Shown here piece by piece: positions 16,068-24,724 of a DNA stretch of 34,732 bases. Under the pieces are notes generated by a model, which worked only from the letters and a program-made list of their open reading frames with translations, was not told where the DNA came from and made no database searches. This DNA is from Planctomycetota bacterium (GTDB lineage: Bacteria; Planctomycetota; JAJSAM01; JAKLKS01), in the NCBI GenBank assembly GCA_023150535.1, contig JAKLKS010000002.1:1-34732 (forward strand). Direction: 5' to 3'. Numbering within the stretch: the first letter of the stretch is position 1; the number at the start of each line of letters is the position of its first letter. The translations under genes were made by a program, and so were the position numbers.

Positions 16068-16892
16068 TCACGGAGTCGGGGGCTGAGCTCCACCTCCGTC
16101 CGCCCTCGCCCACGAGACCCACTGGTACCCATGCCGGAGCCCGAGGATGCGGGCCCACCGGTCCGTGAGGAGGCGGTCCCCTTCTCTGCCAGGAACGGCC
16201 ACGCCGTGGAGTTCGGCATGCAACCGCTCCCCGAGCGGGCGGTGCTTGCTGGTGCGGAAGCAGGAGTGCTCGGGCGTGCCGGAGAGCTCCGAGGCCTCCA
16301 TGCCTAGGACGATGTTCAGGGCCGAGGTCGCCTGGTAGCAGGCATCCGGGGCGAACGCCCCAACCTCCGGCGCGAAGTGCGGCACCAAGTCCCCGACCTG
16401 CCGAGCAAGGTAGGCGCGCTGTCGGTCCCGGTGTTGGGGGTACTCGGCTGCGAGTTCCCGCTCGACCCGGAGGTCCACCGGCAGGGACACGAGGTGGCCG
16501 AGGATGCCGTGGTTCATGAACGCCGAGAGCGCCTCGAGTTCCACCTCGGGCATGAATGGTGGCGCCCGCTCTAGAAGTTGCCGGTGCTGGTCACGGGGCA
16601 GCCGACCGCGGGCAAGGGCTGGCATGTAGCGGCGCTCCTCCGGCTCTTCCCACAAGCGCAGGACCTTCAGGCACCCGCCCACGAGGAAGTGGTCCCGGTA
16701 GGTTCGGTACTCGCCCCGGTAGGCAAGGACGTGCGTCTCCTCGTTGGACCGAGCGAACCGCATCTCGGAGTCGAACTCGTACGGTTGGATGACTTCGGTG
16801 ATACGGATGGGCTTCCCCGTGCGTCGCTCGACTTCATGGCAGAGGTCCAAGGCGTAGTCGGGGATGCCGAGCTGCTTCTCCGGAGGCCACAT
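16068..16892 (-). CDS. MWPPEKQLG-family protein, paralogue 2 (long form)
   Basis: 274 residues of a family I do not recognise. The first ~215 residues align without large gaps to the 227-residue paralogue at 30702-31385. Shared blocks are MWPPEKQLG, PDYALDLC, VERRTGKP, YRDHFLV, LRLW, SLPVDLRVERE against SFPVDLRVERE, and DRQRAY-ARQV-DL-PHF. The last ~55 residues are absent from that paralogue. They include GREGDRLLTDRWARILGLRH, which reappears in the remnant at 25204-25319. No membrane segment, HExxH or cysteine cluster. The position of conserved His, Asp, Glu and Arg suggests an enzyme or a DNA/protein-binding fold, but I cannot name one. In the intact locus the same gene follows an Orc1/Cdc6-like ATPase; here a decayed copy of that ATPase lies 657 nt upstream. 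A GATAAG motif lies 23 nt before the start. Confidence 0.75.
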   Translation of the reverse strand: MWPPEKQLGIPDYALDLCHEVERRTGKPIRITEVIQPYEFDSEMRFARSNEETHVLAYRGEYRTYRDHFLVGGCLKVLRLWEEPEERRYMPALARGRLPRDQHRQLLERAPPFMPEVELEALSAFMNHGILGHLVSLPVDLRVERELAAEYPQHRDRQRAYLARQVGDLVPHFAPEVGAFAPDACYQATSALNIVLGMEASELSGTPEHSCFRTSKHRPLGERLHAELHGVAVPGREGDRLLTDRWARILGLRHGYQWVSWARADGGGAQPPTP

Positions 16893-17289
16893 CCCCTCCC
16901 ATAGGGAATCGGCTCCTTATCAAGGTGACCGCTGGCCCCGCACCCTCCCTCACGGAGTGGTCGGGAGGCGCCTCCGCGGTCGCTGCCACGGAACACCAGC
17001 TGGCCGTAGTCGGTGTACAATCCTGGGATGAACACCCTGTTCCACCTGCCCGGATGTCCCGGCGGTTACGGTTCAGGCAGTCCAGTTGCTGCGACCCCGC
17101 GCGGCTGGGCTGGTCGTTCGAACTCAGGGGTGGCGGAGGTAGTGAATGACGCGAAGACGGGTTGCACGTGGTACCTCTCGGCGGGCAGGGAACTGAAGCA
17201 TGCCGAGGGGCCCACGACGGGTGCTCACCTCTTCCACGCACCTCTCGGGGCCACGCAGGCCCGGTCGCATGGGGCCGAGACCCTCAAGG
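16893..17289. other. Intergenic stretch with no supported gene
   Basis: About 400 nt between the MWPPEKQLG-family gene and a small membrane protein. The only signal I support is GATAAG on the minus strand at 16916-16921. Open frames here have no recognisable content. In the intact module the corresponding spacer is only 25 nt, so this DNA and the small gene after it look like an insertion between the two module genes. Confidence 0.4.
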
Positions 17290-17487
17290 ATGCAGGCTCA
17301 TTCTCTCAGTTGCCCAGTGCTTGCGAGCACACACCTCAGGGCCCTTCTGATCATCGTGCTCGCACTCTCTCTCCTTCCACTCTACGACTCCAGCGTTGTC
17401 TCGGAAGTCGTTGGAGCATTGGCACTTCTGGGTTGGTCCATCACTACGCGTCGAGCGTACCGGCGCGGCGCGCAGTGGCGCGCCTGA
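17290..17487 (+). CDS. Small two-helix membrane protein
   Basis: About 65 residues from the ATG at 17290. An upstream in-frame start at 17200 is possible, but the added residues look non-coding. Two hydrophobic stretches (LRALLIIVLALSLLPLY and VVSEVVGALALLGWSI) are joined by a short polar turn, and the tail is basic (TTRRAYRRGAQWRA), so the C-terminus is probably cytoplasmic. A strong GC hairpin follows 18 nt after the stop. Family unknown. It lies between the two halves of the decayed ATPase/partner module and is on the opposite strand. Confidence 0.4.
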   Translation: MQAHSLSCPVLASTHLRALLIIVLALSLLPLYDSSVVSEVVGALALLGWSITTRRAYRRGAQWRA

Positions 17488-17505
17488 CACTCAGTTCCTG
17501 ACTCC

Positions 17506-17532
17506 GAGGCCGGCCCGACCTGGGCCGGCCTC
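17506..17532 (+). terminator. GC-rich hairpin, likely bidirectional terminator
   Basis: A perfect 11-bp stem (GAGGCCGGCCC / GGGCCGGCCTC) with a 5-nt loop. There is no U-run, but it lies exactly between the convergent ends of the small membrane gene (stop 17487) and the ATPase remnant (stop 17550), the usual place for a terminator in high-GC genomes. Confidence 0.5.
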
Positions 17533-17549
17533 ACCTTCCTGCCCGTTCA

Positions 17550-18067
17550 TCACCCGGAGATCCCGCCTCCCTCTTCCGTCGGCCAGCATCGGAGCACGTT
17601 TCCACGCGGCCCGGACCGCTCGAAGCGCACGAGCCGGAGGCGGGCCAGATCGCCGTTCAGGTACTTCCGGACCGTCCGCTCGGCAAGCGGCGGGAGGGAA
17701 AGGGCTCCGGTCGCCACGCCGAGTTCCCGTCGAACATCTCCGGCGGAGAGCCCCGGCCGGTCGCAGACGATGCGGTACAGGGCCCGGTGGTAGGAAGTCA
17801 AGCGACCGAGAATCCCGGCTTGCCGAAGGGTGCGGAGTTCAGCAAGCGTGACCCTGACCGTGTCCTGATCCAAGCACCGAACACTTGAACATCGGCGAAG
17901 TTCGCAGCTCGGCGCAGCGCCTGGACCGCAAGGCGACCATCCCCACTGCCAGCTCGAGCTACTTCGGCCACGACTTCGGGCGTCCACGAGCCTTCGACCA
18001 ACCCCCTCCGCGCGCGGTCGGCGAGTGCAGCGAGCAACCCTTCGAGCCGTTTCGACATGTCCATGTG
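17550..18067 (-). pseudogene. Remnant of Orc1/Cdc6-like ATPase (C-terminal third, frameshifted)
   Basis: Two minus-strand frames joined by a shift near 17885 align with residues ~186-342 of the intact ATPase at 31411-32466. The first gives LLAALADRARRGLVEGSW and GDGRLAVQALRRAANFADV (the sensor-2 region). The second gives TLAELRTLRQAGILGRLTSY and AERTVRKYLNGDLARLRLVR (the winged helix). I judge identity at about 60-65 % by eye. Walker A, Walker B and sensor 1 are missing, since no upstream frame contains them, so no ATPase can be made. The intact copy ends in the same winged-helix region. A paralogue of its partner gene lies downstream at 16068-16892. Confidence 0.8.
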
Positions 18068-18308
18068 TTCCTCCTCGCCCTCGGACGGCCGCGCCTTCCC
18101 TCGGGCGCAACCCCCTGGGCTTGCGCCCGATACCCCTCTTTGCGTGCAGGAGCGGGCCTGCTTCATCGCGTGCGCAGGTGGGCCCGCGACCGTGGAGCCC
18201 GGAGCGAGCCGAGGGTTTCCCTTGCATTGAGCCCGAGGCGCAAGCCAGAGTGTGGCGGCCGACGTGAAGGAGGTTGCCCATCTGGGTTGCAGCGGAGGGC
18301 TGGGGGCG

Positions 18309-20765
18309 ATGTCACACATCCTCGTCGCAAGCCTGACTGGAGTCGTTCGATTGGAGGGGAGCGGCACCCCGCTCTTCGCAGCAACCATCTACCATCCGCA
18401 TTCACGGACCCGCACGACAACCGGCGCAGATGGCCGATTCTCGTTCAAGGTTCCCTTTCCCCTCAGCAAGCACAGTAGCCACGTTCGAGTCGTAGCCTCC
18501 GGTGCTTGGCCACGGCACGTCCCCTTCACCGTGGAGTCAACGACAATCGACTTGGGTGACGTAGCGCTTGTGCCATTGCCGGAGTTCTTCACTCGGTCCA
18601 CAATTGGAGTGATAGCCTCCTTCTTTGGCCCGCGTGCACTTACGCGCTGGTGCACCTTGTCTCGACTCGAGAAACTCCTTCTTGCCTGCGGTTTCCTCTG
18701 CACCCTCCTCATCGCCCTTCCCTTTGCCATTGACAGAGGGCTCAGCATTCCCTTCACGGATTTCGACGAGTACATACGAGAGAGCTTTCAGCGAGTGTCC
18801 TGGATTCCCTCGGCGCACACGCCCGTGCAGTATGCAGGCATTCGCGATTACTACTACACTAACGTGTCATACGTCATTCCTTCCGGAGAGTACCGCGTAG
18901 CCCGCAAGGGAAAAGAAGGCGGACCGGTAATCCAGAAGTACGCCACGGTGAGAATCGAGCCGGGCTCTACGTTCCTAATGGAGCCCGGCGCCAACCTCCT
19001 CGTCTTTGGAACTCTAGAAGCGCGAGGCACGCCGGATCAACGGATCTCATTCAGAGCCGCGGTCCCGGGGCAACGGTGGGGCAACATTACGCTCTGGGAA
19101 CGAGAGTCCGGCCGCAGCCGTCTCGCATACTGCAGCATCTCCGGAGGATCTGGCCGCAAGTGCAAGGGGTCGGAGGGCGCGTTCGTGCGGGAGGAGGGCG
19201 GCTACGCGGTAGGCGGAGGACTGCTCCTCTATGACTCAGCGGCCACTGTCGAGCAGACATCAGTCTCGGACTGCGAAGCTGTCTACGGGGGTGGCATCTA
19301 CCTCCGAAGCGACTCCCAGACGACTTCGATCCCATCCACTCAAGACACCACACGGACTGGTCCGCCAGTCGCCGGTGGGCGCACGGCGGGGCCGACCCTC
19401 TGGCGCGTTGCGGTCAAGGGGTGTGTCGCCAAGGCCCCCGAAGACAAGACCCGGGCGGGAGGCGGAGGGGGCGTTTTCGTGTCGGGAACATACCCGGAAC
19501 TCAGCGCCTGCGAGATCTCGGACAACCGGACGGAAGGGAAGCTGGCGTGTGGCGGAGGGTTGTACGTTGCGACCGGAGCCCGCGTGAGGCTCGTTGAGTG
19601 CACAGTGGCGAACAATGTCGCCCAAGCCGAGGGCGGGGGCATGTACGCCTACAAGATCAGAGACGACGGGGACGAGAATACAAGCGGGATCGTTGTGCAG
19701 GGTGGGACCATCAGCCGCAATCTGGCCACGGGGGCAGGGGGCGGCATCTCTGGCTTCAATGCGCGCGTCCGCCTTACCAAAGTCACCGTCGAGGACAACC
19801 GCGTCACGATGGGCGGCCCGACGGAGGCGATACGCTCTTCGGGCGGTGGCGTCCTACTGAAGTTCGAGACCGCCTATGCCGCTCGGACTTCAGTCTTCCT
19901 CGAGGACTGCGACATCTCACGGAACACCGCCGAGGTGCCGCGCCAACCGCAGGGACTTCGCGCCGCGGACTTCGCTGGCGGGGGATTGGTCCTCGACGCG
20001 CCGGGGAAGATACCCCTAGTGCTCCGGAATGTCCGATGCGCGCAGAACGATGCGATGGTGGGGAGACACTTCGCGATGTGGCCAAGGAGCCACTACGCGG
20101 GCTGGGACGGATCGTGGAGCCAGGTCAGATGCCGGGAGCCCGAGAACGAGGAAGGCTCCCAGGCCATCTACGATCTCTCAGGCGCGAACTCGGTCCGGCC
20201 TATCGTTCTTCCCCTCCCCGATGACTGCTCCTCCCTGCGCCCACCCAGCGCACAGGTCGACACTGTGGTCCTCCACTATACGTCCGCACGGAATGTGCTT
20301 CCGGACCAGCCGTACGACAGAGAGTCCATTCTCGCGATCTTTCGCGCAGAGGTCCCCGGCACGAGAGAGAAGACGTCGGCTCACTATCTCATAGAGCGGG
20401 ACGGAGCAGTCATAGAACTCGTCAACGAGGCCCTCAAGGCTTGGCATGCAGGACGGGCATGTCTGCCCACAGGTGAGAGTGACGTCAATGAGCGATCGAT
20501 CGGCATCGAGATGGTGCGAAAGGCGGAGGACATTCCGACCGATGAGCAATACCGATCGCTCGCCCTGCTTCTCTGCGACATCAAGCGTCGTCACCCAAAG
20601 GTCATCCGTGAACGGATCGTCGGGCACGACCTGATTCGGACCCTGTGGAACCAGGCGCACCCGCCCCAGGAACGCGCCGAAGAGAAGACCGACCCGGGCC
20701 CCCTCTTCCACTGGTCGCGCCTCATGGCAGAACTGGATCGCAACGGCTTCGACGCGGCCAAGTAG
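18309..20765 (+). CDS. Membrane-anchored beta-helix protein fused to N-acetylmuramoyl-L-alanine amidase
   Basis: 818 residues from the ATG at 18309 (GGAGGG upstream); a GTG 57 nt earlier is possible but lacks a good ribosome site. Order: a carboxypeptidase-regulatory-like beta domain (residues ~1-100, with TTTGADGRFSFKVPF), a transmembrane helix (~135-160), then a right-handed parallel beta-helix (~215-640) with repeated GGG-type rungs (AVGGGLLLY, AVYGGGIYL, GGGGGVFVSG, CGGGLYVATGA, AEGGGMYA). The C-terminal ~165 residues are an Amidase_2/PGRP domain: VVLHYTSA, SAHYLIERDG, AWHAG, SIGIEM, GHDLIR and KTDPGPLFHW provide the zinc His and Asp set. The amidase would cut between muramic acid and L-alanine in peptidoglycan. 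The fusion suggests a cell-wall enzyme held at the membrane and positioned by the beta-helix. Confidence 0.85.
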   Translation: MSHILVASLTGVVRLEGSGTPLFAATIYHPHSRTRTTTGADGRFSFKVPFPLSKHSSHVRVVASGAWPRHVPFTVESTTIDLGDVALVPLPEFFTRSTIGVIASFFGPRALTRWCTLSRLEKLLLACGFLCTLLIALPFAIDRGLSIPFTDFDEYIRESFQRVSWIPSAHTPVQYAGIRDYYYTNVSYVIPSGEYRVARKGKEGGPVIQKYATVRIEPGSTFLMEPGANLLVFGTLEARGTPDQRISFRAAVPGQRWGNITLWERESGRSRLAYCSISGGSGRKCKGSEGAFVREEGGYAVGGGLLLYDSAATVEQTSVSDCEAVYGGGIYLRSDSQTTSIPSTQDTTRTGPPVAGGRTAGPTLWRVAVKGCVAKAPEDKTRAGGGGGVFVSGTYPELSACEISDNRTEGKLACGGGLYVATGARVRLVECTVANNVAQAEGGGMYAYKIRDDGDENTSGIVVQGGTISRNLATGAGGGISGFNARVRLTKVTVEDNRVTMGGPTEAIRSSGGGVLLKFETAYAARTSVFLEDCDISRNTAEVPRQPQGLRAADFAGGGLVLDAPGKIPLVLRNVRCAQNDAMVGRHFAMWPRSHYAGWDGSWSQVRCREPENEEGSQAIYDLSGANSVRPIVLPLPDDCSSLRPPSAQVDTVVLHYTSARNVLPDQPYDRESILAIFRAEVPGTREKTSAHYLIERDGAVIELVNEALKAWHAGRACLPTGESDVNERSIGIEMVRKAEDIPTDEQYRSLALLLCDIKRRHPKVIRERIVGHDLIRTLWNQAHPPQERAEEKTDPGPLFHWSRLMAELDRNGFDAAK

Positions 20766-21130
20766 TCATGGGTGCGGCTCCGGGTTCGACCGAAGACCTG
20801 CGACTCGACTGCGGCCCACCAATCGCACGGCTCCATGCGCCACCGCGAGGGATGGAGCTACCGCCGCGTGCGTCGTACGTCCCTGAGCGTCGTCCATCGG
20901 GACCACAAGGGACACTGCGCCCGCCGAGCGAAAGCGAGACCGGGTCCCTCCCAGCGGAGGGCGATGTCCGTTGCTGACCAACGTTGCCCCGATCATCCGA
21001 GTCTCTGCTACGATTCGACCGTGCATTTCAGCGCGCAACGTTTGGAGAACGCCAGCCGTCCCGGTCGCGCAGTGTCGTCCTCGGTTGATTGCCGTCGGGC
21101 CCTTCATCCTCGGGAGCGCCTCCTGCGACC
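20766..21130. other. Intergenic stretch with no supported gene
   Basis: 365 nt between the amidase fusion and the RloC-like ATPase, both on the plus strand. Open frames on either strand lack ribosome sites and recognisable content. The ATPase promoter should lie here, but I see no convincing -35/-10 pair. Confidence 0.4.
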
Positions 21131-23869
21131 ATGATGACCAAGTGCTACCAGTGCGGTTCCCAGCTCATCGAAGGAATGCTCGCTGGCCCCTGTCCAAAGT
21201 GCGGCTTGATGCGTGCCGAAGCGATTCGAGGCGTCGGCCCCGCGGAGGGTACCCAGCCCAGTGAGATCATCGAACTGCCTGTCCTTCCCGCGAATGCCGG
21301 AGAGTCGGCCCCGCGGCGGACCATCTGGCAAGAACTCGAGGAGTGGCGCCGGACGCTCCGGCCATGGCAGCAGTTCGTCCTCTTGCGCGCCGTCAACTCG
21401 ACCCGGCTGGAGGAAGCAGACGTCAGCGAGGCATACCGGCTCTTCGTCGAAGGAGCTGGCCTCGCTCCGGCGACCGCTCCCGCCATGCCCACCGCCATCG
21501 TCGGAAGGCCGGACGCTGCGGCTCCTCCTGGCGTGCGCCTCAAGCGCCTCGGGAAGCTCGTCAGCGTCAACGCCCTGCCTGCGACTGCCGCGCTGACGTT
21601 TGGCGCGGACCTGACCGTGGTCTTCGGCGCGAATGCCACGGGCAAGACCGGCTTCAGCCGCATCCTTGCTCGCGCCTGCTTCAGTCGCTCGCGTCCCACG
21701 GTCCTCCCCGACGTCTTCGCCGAGGGCGCGCCACAGGCTCCCCTTGCAGCCGAGTTTGTCGTCGACGGTCCGGGCGGAGAACGGCCGATCGCGTTCGTCG
21801 ATGGCGCCGATGTCCCCGAACTCCGGCGGATCTCCGTGTTCGACGCCGCCGTCGCAAGGAGCCACCTCTCCGACGAGAGCCCCGTGACCTTCCAGCCATC
21901 TGGGTTCGACGTGTTTGCCGAGATGACACGCGTCTACGGGGAACTGTCTAGACGGCTCGAGGCCGACATCCGGCTGAGGTCCTCGGCTAATCCCGCACTC
22001 GGCAAGTTCGAGGAAGCACCGAGCGCGGTCTCCGAGGCCGTCGCGGCACTCTCCCCCGATACCGATCTCGTCAAGCTGCACGAGCTCGGCACATTCGGTG
22101 AGGGAGAAGCCCGGCGCATCGAGGAAGTCGACCGACTCTTGACCGAGCTCCGGAGGACCTCCGCGACCGAGGCGATCGCGTCGCTGGGGGAGGCGCGCGA
22201 CCTCGTAGAGAAGTTCCGGGACTCCCTGCGCGCCCTTGTTGCATTGCTCTCGACGGCCGCCACCGCGAAGTACGCAGGCCAGGTCCGGGACGCCGTTGCT
22301 GCCGACCGCCTCGCCGCTGCCGAGAGCATCGACGCCTTCAAGGCGCTCGCGCTGTCGTCTCTCGGCACTGCGGTGTGGGACCGGTTCCTGGCTGCCGCCC
22401 GTGCCTTGGCCATCGCGGAGAACCCCGCCTACCCTCGCGCCGGTGACCAGTGCCTCTTCTGTGCTCGTCCTCTCGATGCCGAGTCCGTCGAACTCATCGG
22501 GCGCTACTGGCGGTACCTCGACGGCGTTGCGCGCGCCAACGCGAAGGAGGCCCGCACCGCATTGGCCAGGACCCTCCAGACCCTGCGCGAGGCAGCGTTT
22601 GACGCGCTGAAACCCGACCGTCAGCTTCGTACGCACCTGGAGCGCCTTCGAGCGCCTCTCCTTCCGCGGCTCGACGAACTCCTTGCACAGCTCGCTGGAA
22701 GCCGCGATGCCATCGTGGAGGCACTCGCAGCGGACAGAGAGCCGGCGACACCGGCACCGGTTGCCGAACTGATTCCCGACCTCGACCGCCTCATGGAGGA
22801 CATCCGAACCCAGATCGCCACTCTCGAGGGCAAGGACACCGAGACCGCAATCGCGACCCACCGGGTCGAGTACAGGCAACTCCGCCACCGCAGCGAGCTT
22901 GCCCGATTCATGCCCGCCATCGAGACACACCTCGCCGATCTGCGATGGGTAAAGCTCGCCAACGCCCACCGGGGCGAGCTGAACACGCGCGCGATAACGG
23001 AGAGGCAAGACCGTCTCCACGAGCGGCTCATCGGCAAGCAGTACACCGATCGCCTCGCCGAGGAATGCCGGGCCATCGACTGCGAGGTCCAGGTCCAACT
23101 CCAGGCACGACCGAGCAAAGGTAAGACCTTCCTCTCGCTGGGAGTGAAGGGACACAAGCCGACAGCCGTCTTCAGCGAGGGGGAGCAACGGGGACTTGCG
23201 CTCGCCGACTTCCTGACCGAGGTTGGGCTCGATGCGACGGCCTCAGGAATTGTCCTGGACGACCCGGTGACTTCGTTCGACCACAAGCGGAAGGACCCCA
23301 TCGCCGCGAGGCTTGCGGAGGAGGCGAGGCGCCGTCAGGTGATCGTCTTCACGCACGACGTCGTGTTCCTGAGCAAGCTGCTCGCCGCGGCCGAGGACAA
23401 GGGGTTGACACCGGTCACCCACTGGGTCCAGCGAGACGGCGGGGGTCGCCCTGGAATGGTGACGCTGAACGACGCCCCGGCCGGGGGACGGAGCTTCAAG
23501 GACGCGTCCCGGGCGAAGGAGTCCCTTCGGCGCGCGAAGGAACTCGGCGGTTCCGGGCGGGAAGCGCTGGTCGTCCAGGGGATGGGCGAACTGCGGACCA
23601 CCATTGAGCAGATGGTCGAAGAGAGGCTCCTGAAGGGCGTGGTGAAGAGGTGGGACGAGCAGGTCCGTGTGCCGATCCTGAAGTCGGTGGCCTGGTCCGA
23701 CGCCCTCATCGACGAGATCGATCGCGTGTACGGCGAACTCTCGCGGTACATCCTCGCACACTCCCACACCGACGAAGCTCGGGGTGCACCGCCTGATGTC
23801 GAAGACCTCGAGAGGATGATCCCTCGGGTTGAGGAACTCGGCAGAAAGTGCCGGCCTGCGAGGGTCTAA
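21131..23869 (+). CDS. RloC-like SMC/ABC-type ATPase with N-terminal zinc ribbon
   Basis: 912 residues from the first of two ATG codons; an earlier TTG is less likely. The N-terminus is a zinc ribbon (C5, C8, C21, C24). Walker A VVFGANATGKTGFSRIL lies at about residues 163-178. Long alpha-helical, coiled-coil-like arms surround CLFCARPL (~440), a CxxC zinc-hook-like motif. The second half has the ABC signature FSEGEQRGLALADF (~680), Walker B GIVLDDPVTSF (~705) and the H-loop VIVFTHDVVFL (~736). This plan matches AAA_13/RloC-type proteins, in which RloC is an anticodon nuclease activated by DNA damage. The ~150 residues after the H-loop could hold an effector, but I cannot find RloC's nuclease triad with confidence. 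It stands alone and convergent to the next gene. Likely DNA-end sensing or phage defence. Confidence 0.8.
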   Translation: MMTKCYQCGSQLIEGMLAGPCPKCGLMRAEAIRGVGPAEGTQPSEIIELPVLPANAGESAPRRTIWQELEEWRRTLRPWQQFVLLRAVNSTRLEEADVSEAYRLFVEGAGLAPATAPAMPTAIVGRPDAAAPPGVRLKRLGKLVSVNALPATAALTFGADLTVVFGANATGKTGFSRILARACFSRSRPTVLPDVFAEGAPQAPLAAEFVVDGPGGERPIAFVDGADVPELRRISVFDAAVARSHLSDESPVTFQPSGFDVFAEMTRVYGELSRRLEADIRLRSSANPALGKFEEAPSAVSEAVAALSPDTDLVKLHELGTFGEGEARRIEEVDRLLTELRRTSATEAIASLGEARDLVEKFRDSLRALVALLSTAATAKYAGQVRDAVAADRLAAAESIDAFKALALSSLGTAVWDRFLAAARALAIAENPAYPRAGDQCLFCARPLDAESVELIGRYWRYLDGVARANAKEARTALARTLQTLREAAFDALKPDRQLRTHLERLRAPLLPRLDELLAQLAGSRDAIVEALAADREPATPAPVAELIPDLDRLMEDIRTQIATLEGKDTETAIATHRVEYRQLRHRSELARFMPAIETHLADLRWVKLANAHRGELNTRAITERQDRLHERLIGKQYTDRLAEECRAIDCEVQVQLQARPSKGKTFLSLGVKGHKPTAVFSEGEQRGLALADFLTEVGLDATASGIVLDDPVTSFDHKRKDPIAARLAEEARRRQVIVFTHDVVFLSKLLAAAEDKGLTPVTHWVQRDGGGRPGMVTLNDAPAGGRSFKDASRAKESLRRAKELGGSGREALVVQGMGELRTTIEQMVEERLLKGVVKRWDEQVRVPILKSVAWSDALIDEIDRVYGELSRYILAHSHTDEARGAPPDVEDLERMIPRVEELGRKCRPARV

Positions 23870-23954
23870 TGTTGGACCCCGAGTATTGACTCAAGAGTGA
23901 TCGCCTCACGAGATCATTGGCATCTGCTCCCGACAATACTGCCTTGACAGATCG

Positions 23955-24617
23955 TCAGGCGGTTGCGCCCGCTCTGAAATCCCGCCCTTCCCCACCAAAC
24001 AGGCCGGCCGAGAGCCCTCCAGCTTGGGGTGTATTCGAAGACACCCACTTGGCGCGAATCGGTGCCGTTACCTCAAGACTGGCAGCGAGCTTGGCTGCCT
24101 CTCTTTCAAGTTCAGCCACAACCACATCCCAGCGCTCCAAAGCTACTGACTCTTCGATCAATCGGTTGCTCGCTCGACCACCACACTGGACTAGGTCGCC
24201 GCATCGTGCGCAGTATTGCCGCCCCTTCACCTTGCGAGCGCGTCCCTCGGCCATGTCGTCAGGCGGAATCGCAACCGTGCATGCTCCGCAGAAGGAACTT
24301 GTCGACTCGCCGCCCTCGAAGTCCGAAGTTGCGCGTGCGTCCTCCCCACGCGCAGACCGCTCCTCGGCTGAGGCAACAAGGCACGGTCGACACAGGTACC
24401 TTGATCCTTCCTCTCCAGCCCGTCCAGAGGCGATCTCGGAGAGTGGAATCGCGGTACCGCAGTTCACGCAGGAGTGTGTCCGAACGAACGCCTCAGCATG
24501 GGCACGGGAGCAGTTCAAGCAGACGTCGCCGCCTTTCGCCAGCCGTCGGGCCCTCTCCAGCAGGCGCTCTGGAATCGCGATCCCGCAGCGCTCGCACCGG
24601 ACGATCTTCAGTCGCAT
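23955..24617 (-). CDS. Triple zinc-ribbon protein
   Basis: 220 residues from ATG, with GGGAG about 7 nt upstream. Three tandem modules share CxxCGxAIP, then 12-20 residues including GRA or a similar turn, then CxxC. The first is CERCGIAIPERLL...CLNC, the second CVNCGTAIPLSEI...CRPC, the third CGACTVAIPPDDM...CARC. Each should bind one zinc. The third module lacks the Gly after its second Cys. The C-terminal ~60 residues are helical (LERWDVVVAELEREAAKLAA) and then disordered. Similar single modules occur in high-GC environmental bacteria, function unknown. The protein could bind nucleic acid or act as a scaffold. It converges with the ATPase gene, from which it is separated by 85 nt without a clear terminator. 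Confidence 0.7.
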   Translation of the reverse strand: MRLKIVRCERCGIAIPERLLERARRLAKGGDVCLNCSRAHAEAFVRTHSCVNCGTAIPLSEIASGRAGEEGSRYLCRPCLVASAEERSARGEDARATSDFEGGESTSSFCGACTVAIPPDDMAEGRARKVKGRQYCARCGDLVQCGGRASNRLIEESVALERWDVVVAELEREAAKLAASLEVTAPIRAKWVSSNTPQAGGLSAGLFGGEGRDFRAGATA

Positions 24618-24724
24618 GTTCAACTCCCGGGCTTGCCCGAGGCTACTTGAAGTCTACCCTGCGGGTACTCGGCCTGGTAGGTCGTGGCCCCGCCATGGGG
24701 CCCCCCGTCCTCTCCGTGCCGGCG

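Noticed and set aside
16068-16892. IrrE/ImmA-like metallopeptidase identity for the MWPPEKQLG family
   Set aside because: The general layout (YRDHFLV helix) recalled it, but the HExxH zinc motif is absent in both paralogues.
17013-17501. Plus-strand frame of ~162 codons
   Set aside because: Overlaps the small membrane gene in another frame. Composition looks random and no ribosome site or motif supports it.
21104-23188. Long open frame of ~694 codons on the minus strand
   Set aside because: Entirely antisense to the RloC-like ATPase, whose motifs are unambiguous. High GC suppresses stops, and the frame has no recognisable domain.
23882-23940. AGTATTG/CAATACT repeat as a terminator between the ATPase and zinc-ribbon genes
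   Set aside because: Arms of only 7 bp, low GC and a 45-nt loop. It would not form a stable terminator.
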